Shown: positions 34,559 to 42,373 of the stretch, in pieces
How the letters are laid out: every line of letters begins with the position of its first letter
How positions within the stretch are numbered: the first letter of the stretch is position 1
Assembly: GCA_963840545.1 (NCBI GenBank)
Contig: CAWIZE010000014.1
Coordinates: 1-64,000 of the forward strand
From: JAKAWQ01 sp963840545
GTDB lineage: Bacteria; Pseudomonadota; Alphaproteobacteria; Acetobacterales; Acetobacteraceae
Reading direction: 5' to 3'
Length of the DNA: 64,000 nt
Notes under the pieces: generated by a model
Database searches by the model: none
Told to the model about the DNA's origin: nothing
What the model saw: the letters and a program-made list of their open reading frames with translations, nothing else
Translations under genes and position numbers: made by a program

Positions 34559-35130
34559 GCCAGTCTGGTCCCTTTGGTCTCGGGCGAAATCAGGATGACG
34601 CACCACGCCGGTGCGAACGCGATGATCGTCGTCAGCATGCCGGCCTGGAAGCCGGCCGACCCGCCCGCCATTATAGGCGAGTCCCATAACGAAGCCGCGG
34701 GCGGAGGTGTCGGGCACCAGCTCGGCCGCGATCGGCAGCGGCGCCGGCTGGCTCGCGGTCACGAACGCGGCGACCGCGACGGCCCCGATCGCCAGATAGA
34801 TCGTGAAGGTCGGCCGCCCCAGCCGGTCCACCAGGGTGGCGAAGCCGACGAAGCCCGCGAGCGAGCCGATCTGCTGGGCGAGCGTGAAGCCGAGCGAGTG
34901 GACGAAGCCGAAATGCTTCACCGTGACGAGGAAGGTCGGCGTCCAGGTGAAGACCGCCCAGTAGACGTACCCAGTAGACGTACCCGGTAGACGTACCCAG
35001 TAGACGTACCCAGTAGACGTACCCAGTAGACGTCCTGGATGAAGACGATGAATCCGACGGCCCGGGCGAGGCCGCGCGCGTTCCGCCCCCGGAACAGCTC
35101 GCCCATGTTGCCGCCCGCCTCCGGAGCTGT
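34555..35130 (-). pseudogene. Broken MFS transporter, C-terminal half, disrupted by a 13-bp tandem repeat
   Basis: The recognisable pieces are GELFRGRNARGLARAVGFIV and FIQDVYW, then a tandem repeat, then AVFTWTPTFLVTVKHFGFVH, GFVGFATLVDRLGRPTFTIY and VPDTSARGFVMGLAYNGG. After another small shift the C-terminus is MLTTIIAFAPAWCVILIS and PETKGTRLA. Five extra 13-bp units between DVYW and AVF add 65 bases and shift the frame. The N-terminal six helices are absent upstream of about 35130. The final TGA overlaps the HD-domain start. Related carriers import organic acids or osmolytes. Confidence 0.8.
34958..35035. repeat. 13-bp tandem repeat, six copies
   Basis: The unit ccagtagacgtac is repeated at 34958, 34971, 34984, 34997, 35010 and 35023; the third copy has one A-to-G change and the last ends in cc. 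On the minus strand the unit reads GTACGTCTACTGG and looks like an expanded copy of the gene's own DVYW codons. Confidence 0.96.
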
Positions 35131-35168
35131 GAAATTGCGGCGAGCCGTGACCCCCTGCGCAATTCGGC

Positions 35169-35185
35169 CTATATCATTGATATAG
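35169..35185. promoter_or_regulatory. 17-bp perfect palindrome, candidate operator
   Basis: CTATATCA-T-TGATATAG is a perfect AT-rich dyad in otherwise GC-rich DNA. It lies between the broken MFS gene and vapC, followed by GGGAG and an ATG. The intact gene it once served is not evident. Confidence 0.6.
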
Positions 35186-35196
35186 TGGGAGTTATC

Positions 35197-35349
35197 ATGT
35201 CGTGGCAGGGGTCGGGTATCGGGCGAAACGTGACCCCCGCATTCCCCATTTTCCGAGGAAAATTCAATGTCTTGGCGGCCTTTGGGGCGGGGTCGCGGTT
35301 CGCCGCGATTTTGCAGTCATGCGACCCTAACGGATCAGCGCGACCGTGA
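35197..35349 (+). other. Doubtful 50-codon open frame behind the palindrome
   Basis: An ATG five bases after GGGAG opens a 50-codon frame beginning MSWQGSGIGRNVTP that ends inside the vapC 3' end. A hairpin with a UUCG loop and T-run lies within it, which argues against a real protein. The nearby gtgaccccc-type sequences resemble the ends of IS21-group elements, so this may be the edge of a lost insertion. Confidence 0.25.
35293..35312 (+). terminator. Candidate intrinsic terminator with UUCG tetraloop
   Basis: TCGCGG, loop TTCG, CCGCGA, then TTTT: a six-pair stem closed by an extra-stable tetraloop and followed by four T on the plus strand. It lies just past the 3' end of vapC. Confidence 0.5.
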
Positions 35350-35716
35350 CGCCCGCCGCCGCCGTGATGTCCGGCCAGCGGCGCTCGGCCGTCAAAGCCG
35401 GAACGCCCTCGCGCCGGGCCAGCGCCAGGCAGTATCGATCACCCAGCGACAGCCCGCCGGGAAGCGTGAGCGGCCGAAGCATGCCGGCTTGGTAGGATAA
35501 GGCCGCGTCAACCGGCACGACCCGGATCGGCAGGGGTCGCAACATCGCCTCGATATCCGGTCGTGAAGCGCCAAGCTTGGCGTAGTGGCTGACGATTTCT
35601 GCCAGGTTCACCGCGCAGAGCAAAGCTCCATCGAGGGCTGCCTTCACTTGCTCGCCGCCCGGTTCGTCCAGAAGCATGGCCAGCAGTGCGGAGGCGTCCA
35701 GGGTTACACTCGTCAC
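35327..35716 (-). CDS. vapC: PIN-domain toxin of a VapBC-type module
   Basis: A 129-residue PIN-fold ribonuclease. The acidic metal site is visible: D in VTLDASALLAMLLDE, E in NLAEIVSHYAKLGA and D in GLSLGDRYCLALARREGVPA. VapC toxins cleave tRNA or rRNA when not bound by antitoxin. The ATG overlaps the antitoxin stop by four bases (ATGA), typical of TA operons in which the antitoxin is made first. It is the second gene of the pair, on the minus strand, with a MazEF-like module 0.5 kb upstream. Confidence 0.92.
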   Translation of the reverse strand: MTSVTLDASALLAMLLDEPGGEQVKAALDGALLCAVNLAEIVSHYAKLGASRPDIEAMLRPLPIRVVPVDAALSYQAGMLRPLTLPGGLSLGDRYCLALARREGVPALTAERRWPDITAAAGVTVALIR

Positions 35717-35955
35717 TCGGCCTCCGCCTCGCGTCCCCGCTCGGCGAGGAAATCTTCAACCGATGCGCCGGTCTTGCCAGCCACCAGCTTTCGGCTGAGC
35801 GCCTGGGCCCGTGCAACCACCTGATCGACCGTCCGAAGGACGATCGCATCACCGGCGTCCTCGACGATCACCTCACCGCCGTGAGCAAGGCCGTGCTTCT
35901 TGCGGAGTTCGGCCGGCAGGCTGACCCGGCCATCCGGCATCACTTTGGCTTTCAC
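35713..35955 (-). CDS. vapB: AbrB/SpoVT-type antitoxin of the VapBC module
   Basis: An 80-residue antitoxin. The N-terminal swapped-hairpin DNA-binding domain is MKAKVMPDGRVSLPAELRKK followed by HGLAHGGEVIVEDAGD. The C-terminal part (ASVEDFLAERGREAEAE) should wrap the toxin. The GTG start follows GGAGGTGC. An 11-bp palindrome lies about 30 bp upstream and is a reasonable autoregulation site. The stop overlaps the vapC start. Confidence 0.9.
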   Translation of the reverse strand: MKAKVMPDGRVSLPAELRKKHGLAHGGEVIVEDAGDAIVLRTVDQVVARAQALSRKLVAGKTGASVEDFLAERGREAEAE

Positions 35956-35983
35956 GGCGCACCTCCAACAGATACCATGTGAA

Positions 35984-35994
35984 GGGTATTACCC
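35984..35994. promoter_or_regulatory. Candidate VapB operator
   Basis: GGGTA-T-TACCC is a perfect 11-bp dyad 29-39 bp upstream of the vapB start, nested in an AT-richer stretch that would hold the promoter. Antitoxins of this class usually bind such short dyads to repress their own operon. Confidence 0.5.
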
Positions 35995-36001
35995 CAGATT
36001 A

Positions 36002-36436
36002 ACAACTCTATGCCATAAAAATAGGCGGATGCCACGCCGCAATGCGTGGCCGGCGGCTTCAACCATGCCGAGGCCTCCATGCCGATGCCTCAACCTGTCC
36101 CTGCGGCACTGATTTGGGGCGGAAGGCCTTCGGCGTTGCATGGGCGTTGCATGGGGCCGGAGCTTCCGACCTGGCCGGGGCTGACGCCGTGCTCGCGGCC
36201 GGCAATACCGCTGCGCGCCGCCTTCGGCGATGGCCTTCGGCCAGTGTTGACCGAAGCTGCGCGCGGCGCCCGTTGGTGCTCAGGCCGGGGCGGAGAAACG
36301 GCTCTCAGCCGAACCGAGAAACATCCCCGCAAACATCGGTGTCGGGGAAATCCGGAACGTGAAGCAGTCCGCCTCGACGAAATCCCTTGACACCAAAAGC
36401 CCCATCCAAGTGGTCATGATGATCATCCAACTCCAC
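36002..36436. other. Non-coding spacer between two toxin-antitoxin modules
   Basis: About 435 bp with no credible gene. The short open frames lack protein features and ribosome sites. An 11-bp near duplication of gttgcatgggc lies near 36135-36156. The vapBC promoter should sit at the left end of this spacer. Confidence 0.5.
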
Positions 36437-36760
36437 TCACGCCAACCCCAAGAAGACGGCCAGGATACGGTTGATGGTCATCATGGTCGCGTCGTCCAGG
36501 CGGCCGACGACCGGCCCTGACTTGCTCCGCGATAGCGTCTGCGGCTTGTCCACCATGATTTGCGAGGGCCTAGCCAACCCATTCTGTTGGCTCGGCTCGA
36601 CCGGCACCCGCAACAGGGGCGCATCGACCAGCGTGCCGGTGATCGGCAAGACCGTGACGGAAGCGAGGTTGCCGAAATGATCCGCCTGCACCACGAGAGC
36701 GGGCCGGGGCTTGCCCTGGTCGCCCTGCAAGGCGACCGTCACCAGATCCCCGCGCCTCAC
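36437..36760 (-). CDS. MazF/PemK-type endoribonuclease toxin
   Basis: A 107-residue MazF-fold toxin. It has the family opening RRGDLVTVALQGDQGKPRPA, then LVVQADHFGNLASVTVLPIT and GLARPSQIMVDKPQTLSRSK. This last region carries the residues of the RNA-cleaving pocket. It ends after GRLDDATMMTINRILAVFLG. The family cuts mRNA at short sequence motifs. The ATG overlaps the antitoxin stop by four bases. It appears intact. Confidence 0.93.
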   Translation of the reverse strand: MRRGDLVTVALQGDQGKPRPALVVQADHFGNLASVTVLPITGTLVDAPLLRVPVEPSQQNGLARPSQIMVDKPQTLSRSKSGPVVGRLDDATMMTINRILAVFLGLA

Positions 36761-36984
36761 GCCGTCCAGCCGGCCGTATCGGACGCCTCGAACCAGGCCT
36801 CATCCTCCGCCCGACTCTCCGCGGTCTCGCTCTCCCGAATAAGCCGCGCCTGCCGGGCGCATTCCTCGGCAAAGCCTGCAGCCCGGGTGTCGGGCACCCA
36901 GATCTGCACCGGCCGCAGCCCGGCCGCCCGGAGCTTGTCGCGCCGGCGCTGCACCCGCTGTGTGCCTGTCTTTGTCGCTACCAT
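36757..36984 (-). CDS. MazE-like antitoxin (DUF3018 type)
   Basis: A 75-residue antitoxin. RRRDKLRAAGLRPVQIWVPD is the DNA-binding part of the DUF3018 group, and the acidic C-terminus (ESRAEDEAWFEASD) would bind the toxin. The true start is the ATG at 36984 (MVATKTGTQRV), the only one of the repeated ATGs that reads through. The same 17-bp segment, including the ATG, is copied three or four times just upstream, and each copy makes a seven-codon frame ending in TAG. No normal ribosome site is visible inside the repeat, so translation initiation here is unusual. Confidence 0.85.
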   Translation of the reverse strand: MVATKTGTQRVQRRRDKLRAAGLRPVQIWVPDTRAAGFAEECARQARLIRESETAESRAEDEAWFEASDTAGWTA

Positions 36985-37052
36985 GTCTTCGTCGCTACCA
37001 TGTCTTCGTTGCTACCATGTCTTCGTTGCTACCATGTCTTCGTCGCTGGCAT
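36968..37052. repeat. 17-bp tandem repeat duplicating the antitoxin start codon
   Basis: ATG codons on the minus strand recur every 17 bp at 36984, 37001, 37018, 37035 and, in a diverged copy, 37052. The unit reads ATGGTAGCGACGAAGAC with single-base variants. The four inner copies are nearly identical. Confidence 0.96.
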
Positions 37053-37174
37053 GCGTTACATGTAGCGCTTCTCGGAAGCCATTGTCACCCAGCCGGCCCA
37101 CCGTTTTGCGGTCTGGCGCTGATCCTCTTCGGGCGGCAGATTCCGCAGCTGGGTCGGGCCCCCATGGTCGAACC

Positions 37175-37230
37175 TCCCCCCCTGGCTCCGTGGCCCTGGC
37201 CCCGTGGCCCTGGCCCCGTGGCCCTGGCCT
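37175..37230. repeat. 14-bp tandem repeat upstream of hyuA
   Basis: The unit cgtggccctggccc occurs at 37189, 37203 and 37217 with near identity, preceded by a degenerate copy from about 37175. It lies 54 bp before the hyuA start and would be part of its leader. Confidence 0.9.
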
Positions 37231-37283
37231 TGCCAGCCGACGGCCCCGAGGCTACGTCCCCTCGAACAGCAACGGGCCCGCGC

Positions 37284-39362
37284 ATGCCGTCTTCCCGCCT
37301 CGCCGTCGATATCGGCGGCACCTTCACCGACCTCGCCCTCGAGCATCGCGGCCGCCGCACCACCCTCAAGGTCCTCACCACGCAAGCCGCCCCCGAAGAG
37401 GGCGTGATCGCCGGCGTGCGCGCCATCCTCGCCACGGCCTCCGTCGCACCGGCTTCAATCGACCTCGTCATCCACGGCACGACGCTCGCCACCAACGCGA
37501 TCATCGAGCGCAAGGGCGCCCGCACCGCGCTCATCACCACCGCCGGCTTCCGCGACGTGCTGGCGATGCGCAACGAGAGCCGCTACGACCAGTACGACCT
37601 CAACCTCGTGCTGCCCGAGCCGCTGGTCCCGCGCCATCTCCGCCTCCCCGTGCCGGAGCGGATCGACCACACGGGCGCCGTGCTCGCCCCGCTCGACGCG
37701 GCTTCGGTCCACGCCCTCCTTCCGCTGCTGGCGCGCGAGCAGGTGGAAAGCGTCGCCGTCGGCTTCCTCCATGCCTATGTCAATCCGGCGCACGAGGCCG
37801 AGGTCGGAAAAATCCTCGCCGCGGCCCGGCCCGATCTTTTCGTCTCCCTCTCCTCGGACGTCTCGCCCGAGATGCGCGAGTGGGAGCGCTTCTCGACCAC
37901 GGCGGCCAATGCCTATGTGCAGCCGCTGATGGCGCGCTATCTCGGCCGCCTCGAGGCGGGCCTGCGCGCGCTCGACCTCGCCGCCCCGATCTTCCTCATG
38001 CTCTCGGGCGGCGGGCTCACCACCGTCGCGACCGCCTGCCGCTTTCCCATCCGCCTGGTCGAATCCGGGCCCGCCGGCGGCGCGATCTTCTCCGCCCACA
38101 TCGCCCGCGAGTCGGCGCTCGATCGCGTGCTCTCCTTCGACATGGGCGGGACGACGGCAAAAATCTGCCTGATCGACGATTTCCGCCCGCAGGCGGCGAA
38201 GAGCTTCGAGGTCGCGCGCGTCGGGCGCTTCCGCAAGGGCTCGGGCCTGCCGCTCTCGATCCCGGTGATCGAGATGGTGGAGATCGGCGCCGGCGGCGGC
38301 AGCCTCGCCCATGTGGACGGGATGGGCCGGATCGCCGTCGGGCCGGAGAGCGCCGGCGCCGATCCCGGCCCGGCCTGCTACGGCCGCGGCGGCACGCGCC
38401 CGGCGGTGACCGATGCCAACCTCCTGCTCGGCCGCTATGATCCGGCCCGCTTCGCCGGCGGGCGGCTGCCGCTCGACCGCGCCGCCGCCGCCGCCGCGGT
38501 GAGCCAGGCGGTCGCGGCGCCACTCGGCCTCGCGCCCGAGATGGCGGCACTCGGCGTCGTCGAGATGGTGGACGAGACCATGGCCAACGCCGCGCGCGTG
38601 CACGCGATCGAGTCCGGCAAGACCTATGAGGGGCGGACGCTGATCGCCTTCGGCGGCGGCGGGCCGGTCCATGCCTGCCGGCTCGCCGAAAAGCTCGGCA
38701 TCCGCCGCGTCCTCGTTCCCGCCGGCGCCGGCGTCGGCAGCGCCATCGGCTTCCTCCGCGCCCCGGTCGCCTACGAGCTGGTCCGCAGCCTCTACCAGCG
38801 CCTCTCCGCCTTCGATGTGGGCGCGGTCAACGCTCTGCTCGCCGGGATGGCGGCCGAGGCGGCCGCGGTGGTCGCCGCCGGCAGCTTCGGGGCCGGGACG
38901 GGCGAGACCCGCACCGCCTTCATGCGCTATGTCGGCCAGGGCCATGAGATCCCGGTGCCGCTGCCCGCGCGCCCGCTCGGGCCGGAGGACGCAGCCTCCC
39001 TCCGCGCCGCCTACGATGCCGAATATGCCCGCTTCTATGACCGGCCGGTGCCGGGCTCGGACATCGAGGTGATGAGCTTTTCCGTGATCGTCGCGACCCT
39101 TCCCGAGGCGGCCGAGGCGCCGCGAGCGGCGCCGGTGAACGGCGCGGTGCTCGCGCCGGCTTTTTTCCAGAGCGTGCGCGACACCGCCACCGGCGAGGTC
39201 GCCGAGTGGGCGGTCTTTTCGCGCGCGGAGCTGCACCCGGGCAGCCGCGTCGCCGGGCCGGCGATCATCGCCGAGGACGAAACCTCTACCCTTGTCGCCC
39301 CGGGCTGGACCGCCGCGCTCGACGGCGCGGGCTATCTCGCCCTTTCCCAGGAGGCCCTCTGA
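37284..39362 (+). CDS. hyuA: Hydantoinase/oxoprolinase family protein, subunit A
   Basis: A 692-residue ATP-dependent amidohydrolase subunit. The N-terminal sugar-kinase-like fold has SSRLAVDIGGTFTDLALEHR and VIHGTTLATNAIIERKGA. SFDMGGTTAKICLIDDF is the second phosphate loop, GAGGGSLAHVDGMGRIAVGP follows, and FGGGGPVHACRLAEKLGI is the adenosine motif. It hydrolyses hydantoin or 5-oxoproline-like rings, or acts as a carboxylase subunit, with HyuB. The ATG at 37284 gives MPSSRLAVDIGG, and the repeat-rich sequence before it is non-coding. The stop overlaps the hyuB start (TGATG). Confidence 0.92.
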   Translation: MPSSRLAVDIGGTFTDLALEHRGRRTTLKVLTTQAAPEEGVIAGVRAILATASVAPASIDLVIHGTTLATNAIIERKGARTALITTAGFRDVLAMRNESRYDQYDLNLVLPEPLVPRHLRLPVPERIDHTGAVLAPLDAASVHALLPLLAREQVESVAVGFLHAYVNPAHEAEVGKILAAARPDLFVSLSSDVSPEMREWERFSTTAANAYVQPLMARYLGRLEAGLRALDLAAPIFLMLSGGGLTTVATACRFPIRLVESGPAGGAIFSAHIARESALDRVLSFDMGGTTAKICLIDDFRPQAAKSFEVARVGRFRKGSGLPLSIPVIEMVEIGAGGGSLAHVDGMGRIAVGPESAGADPGPACYGRGGTRPAVTDANLLLGRYDPARFAGGRLPLDRAAAAAAVSQAVAAPLGLAPEMAALGVVEMVDETMANAARVHAIESGKTYEGRTLIAFGGGGPVHACRLAEKLGIRRVLVPAGAGVGSAIGFLRAPVAYELVRSLYQRLSAFDVGAVNALLAGMAAEAAAVVAAGSFGAGTGETRTAFMRYVGQGHEIPVPLPARPLGPEDAASLRAAYDAEYARFYDRPVPGSDIEVMSFSVIVATLPEAAEAPRAAPVNGAVLAPAFFQSVRDTATGEVAEWAVFSRAELHPGSRVAGPAIIAEDETSTLVAPGWTAALDGAGYLALSQEAL

Positions 39363-41104
39363 TGGCCGGCAGCGTCGTCGTCGGGCTCGCCGAGATCCAG
39401 CGCCAGGTGATGTGGAACCGGCTGATCGCGGTCGTCGAGGAGCAGGCCCAGACGATGATCCGCACCGCCTTCTCGACCACGGTGCGCGAGGCGGGCGACC
39501 TTTCCGCCGGCATCTTCGACCTCCAGGGACGAATGATGGCCCAGGCGGTCACCGGCACCCCCGGCCACGTCAATTCGATGATGGAGAGCGTCGGGCATTT
39601 CCTCGCGAAATTCCCCGCCGGGACCATGCGTCCGGGGGATCACTACATCACCAACGATCCCTGGCTCGGCACCGGGCACCTGCACGACCTCACCGTCGTC
39701 ACGCCGGCCTTCCATCGCGGCCGCATGGTCGGGCTCTTCGCCAACACCGCGCACGTGATCGATGTCGGCGGCCTCGGGATGGGGCCCGAGGCCCGCTCGG
39801 TGTTCGAGGAAGGGCTCTATATCCCGATCGTCAAATGCTTTGCCGAGGGCCGGCCGAACGAGACCTTCTTCGATTTCATCCGCGCCGGCACCCGGCTGCC
39901 GGTCGAGCTCGAGGGCGACATCTATTCCCTCTGCGCCTGCAACGATGCCGGCATCCGCCGGCTCGCCGAGATGATGGCGGAGTTCGGCCTCGCGGGGCTC
40001 GAGCCGCTCGCCGCCTTCATCTTCGAGAATTCCCGCCGCGCGACCGAGGCCGAGATCGCCCGCCTGCAAGCGGGCATATTTTCGGCAGCGATACGATCCG
40101 ACGGCTATGACGAGGAGATCACCCTCAAGGCTGCGATGACCATCGGCGGGAGCCGGATAAGCGTAGATTTTTCAGGTACTTCGCCCTGCGCGACGCGCGG
40201 GATCAACGTCCCCGCGGCGTACACCCGGGCCTATTCCTGCTTCGGCATAAAGGTCGTGGTGGCGCCCGAAATTCCCAACAACTGGGCGAGCCTCGCCCCC
40301 TTCGAGATGCGCATCCCGCCGGGCTCGATCCTCGATGCCCCGCGCCCCTATCCGGTCTCGGTGCGCCACGTCATCGGCCATCTCTTGCCCGACCTGATGA
40401 TGGGCTGCCTCTACCAGGTGGTGCCCGGCCGGGTGACCGCCGAGGGCGCCTCGTGCCTGTGGAACCCGCCGCTGCGCGGTGGCGGCGCGGTCTCCGGGCC
40501 GCCGCGCGGCAACCACCCCAGCTTACCCGATTTCGAGATCATCACCTTCAATTCCGGCGGCACCGGCGCGCGGCCCGCGCTCGATGGGCTGGACGCGACG
40601 GCGTTTCCCTCGGGTGTGCGGACGATGGCGGTGGAGGCGACCGAGAACGTCGCCCCGATCGTCTTCTGGCGAAAGGAGCTGCGTCCGGATTCGGGCGGCG
40701 CGGGGCGGACGCGCGGCGGGTTCGGCCAGGTGATGGAGATCGCGGCGAAGGACGATCTCGAGTTCGCCTGCAACGCCATCTTCGATCGGGTGAAGCACCC
40801 GCCCAAGGGCCGCGCCGGCGGCCAGGCGGGCGCCGGCGGAAGGGTGGCGCTGAAATCGGGCAGGACGCTCCGCACCAAGGGCTTCCAGATCATCCCCGAG
40901 GGTGAGCGGCTGGTGCTCGAGCTGCCGGGTGGAGGCGGGATGGGCGATCCCTGCCTGCGCGGCCCCGCCGAGGTCGCGCGCGACGTCCGCGACGGGCTGG
41001 TCTCGCCTGAGGCGGCGCGAACGCTCTACAAGGTGGTTGTCGGCCCGGACGGTGTGGTTGACGGCCCGGCGACCGCGGCCCTCCGCCGCCCGCCCGGAAC
41101 CTGA
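39362..41104 (+). CDS. hyuB: Hydantoinase B/oxoprolinase family protein
   Basis: A 580-residue partner of HyuA. Motifs are VMWNRLIAVVEEQAQTMIRT, FSTTVREAGDLSAGIFD, GHYITNDPWLGTGHLHDLTV-like sequence (residues about 90-115), AACNDAGIRRLAE-like sequence, and INVPAAYTRAYSCFGIKVVV. The end GGGGMGDPC is the standard HyuB C-terminal motif. It is translationally coupled to hyuA. The natural substrate (hydantoin, oxoproline, N-methylhydantoin, acetophenone-type) cannot be assigned. Confidence 0.92.
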   Translation: MAGSVVVGLAEIQRQVMWNRLIAVVEEQAQTMIRTAFSTTVREAGDLSAGIFDLQGRMMAQAVTGTPGHVNSMMESVGHFLAKFPAGTMRPGDHYITNDPWLGTGHLHDLTVVTPAFHRGRMVGLFANTAHVIDVGGLGMGPEARSVFEEGLYIPIVKCFAEGRPNETFFDFIRAGTRLPVELEGDIYSLCACNDAGIRRLAEMMAEFGLAGLEPLAAFIFENSRRATEAEIARLQAGIFSAAIRSDGYDEEITLKAAMTIGGSRISVDFSGTSPCATRGINVPAAYTRAYSCFGIKVVVAPEIPNNWASLAPFEMRIPPGSILDAPRPYPVSVRHVIGHLLPDLMMGCLYQVVPGRVTAEGASCLWNPPLRGGGAVSGPPRGNHPSLPDFEIITFNSGGTGARPALDGLDATAFPSGVRTMAVEATENVAPIVFWRKELRPDSGGAGRTRGGFGQVMEIAAKDDLEFACNAIFDRVKHPPKGRAGGQAGAGGRVALKSGRTLRTKGFQIIPEGERLVLELPGGGGMGDPCLRGPAEVARDVRDGLVSPEAARTLYKVVVGPDGVVDGPATAALRRPPGT

Positions 41105-41188
41105 GCGGGGGGAATTCCGGCCGCAAGCGCAGGGGGTTCTTATCCTGCGGCGGCTTCCTATCTGCCACGCAGCAGGAGGAGACCGCCC

Positions 41189-42370
41189 ATGGATGCATTC
41201 GCTCCATCGACCGATCACGCGACCTATGTGACGGTCAGGGCGCATACGGCGCAGCTCGCTTCTGCGCTCTCGCCCGAGGACGAGTGCATCCAGTCGATGG
41301 AGGATGCGAGCCCGGTCAAGTGGCACCGGGCGCACACGACGTGGTTCTTCGAAGAATTCGTGCTGCTGCCGCATCTCACGGACTACCGGCCGTTCAATCC
41401 CTCGTTTCGCTACCTGTTCAACTCCTATTACGAGACCGTGGGGCCACGGCACCCGCGGCCGCGGCGCGGGATGATCGCGCGGCCGTCGGCCGCGGAGGTC
41501 ACCGACTATCGCGCACATGTCGATGCTGCGATGCTCCGGCTGCTCGGCGGGAGCATGGCCGATCTCGACCCGCTCATCGCCCTCGGGCTCAATCATGAGC
41601 AGCAGCACCAGGAGCTGATCGTCACCGACGTCACGCACGCCTTCGCCGAGAATCCGCTGCGGCCGGCCGCGATGCCGTTCTGGCGCGAGCCGGCCACGAA
41701 AAAGGGAGAGGCGCACTTCATCGAACTCCCGGGCCGCGATGTCGGGATCGGCCATGACGGCTCCGGGTTTCATTTCGATAACGAAGCTCCGCTTCACATC
41801 GTGCACCTGGAGCCGTACCGGCTCGCCGATCGCCTGGTGACCAACCGCCAATGGCTCGACTTCATGACCGACGGCGGCTACCGCACGCCCGCGCTCTGGA
41901 TGTCGGACGGCTGGGCCGCGGTCGAGCGGCATGGCTGGCAGGCGCCGCTCTACTGGCGGAACGAGGACGGCGCCTGGTTCGCATTCGGCCCGGCGGGGTC
42001 CTGGCCGCTCGATCCCGATCAGCCGGTCCGCCACATCTCGTGGTACGAGGCGGACGCCTTCGCGCGCTGGGCTTCGGCACGGCTGCCGGGCGAAGCCGAG
42101 TGGGAGGCGGCGTCAGGCGATCCGCGTCTCCAGGGAATGACCGGCCATGTCTGGCAATGGACCGCGAGCGCCTACGGCCCCTATCCCGGGTTCCGCCCGC
42201 AGGCGGGCGCGATCGGCGAATACAACGGCAAGTTCATGATCAACCAGATGGTGCTGCGCGGCTCGTCGGCGGCGACGCCTTCCGGCCATGCGCGGCCGAG
42301 CTACCGCAATTTCTTCTACCCGGACAAACGCTGGCAGTTCTCGGGCCTGCGTCTCGGCCGGGACGCCTGA
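41189..42370 (+). CDS. egtB: Ergothioneine biosynthesis sulfoxide synthase
   Basis: A 393-residue non-haem iron enzyme with an N-terminal DinB-type domain and a C-terminal formylglycine-generating-enzyme-like domain. The iron ligands are in KWHRAHTTWFFEEFVL and the H-x3-H-x-E motif GLNHEQQHQELIVTDV. The FGE-like domain shows RLADRLVTNRQWLDFMTDGG, HISWYEADAFARWA and GHVWQWTASAYGPYPGFRP. It joins hercynine with a sulfur donor (cysteine or gamma-glutamylcysteine) using O2. The egtD gene starts four bases after its stop, so the pair forms an operon. No egtC or egtE is in the window. Confidence 0.94.
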   Translation: MDAFAPSTDHATYVTVRAHTAQLASALSPEDECIQSMEDASPVKWHRAHTTWFFEEFVLLPHLTDYRPFNPSFRYLFNSYYETVGPRHPRPRRGMIARPSAAEVTDYRAHVDAAMLRLLGGSMADLDPLIALGLNHEQQHQELIVTDVTHAFAENPLRPAAMPFWREPATKKGEAHFIELPGRDVGIGHDGSGFHFDNEAPLHIVHLEPYRLADRLVTNRQWLDFMTDGGYRTPALWMSDGWAAVERHGWQAPLYWRNEDGAWFAFGPAGSWPLDPDQPVRHISWYEADAFARWASARLPGEAEWEAASGDPRLQGMTGHVWQWTASAYGPYPGFRPQAGAIGEYNGKFMINQMVLRGSSAATPSGHARPSYRNFFYPDKRWQFSGLRLGRDA

Positions 42371-42373
42371 GGC

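Noticed and set aside
36046..36390. Overlapping open frames between the two toxin-antitoxin modules
   Set aside because: They have no ribosome site or recognisable motif, and frames on both strands are equally open, as expected by chance in GC-rich DNA.
36968..37052. CRISPR-like array at the 17-bp repeats
   Set aside because: The units abut directly with no spacers and no cas genes are near. These are plain tandem repeats, as are the blocks at 34958 and 37189.
37455..39236. 593-codon minus-strand open frame opposite hyuA
   Set aside because: An antisense shadow of a well-supported hydantoinase gene, with no ribosome site and no family motif.
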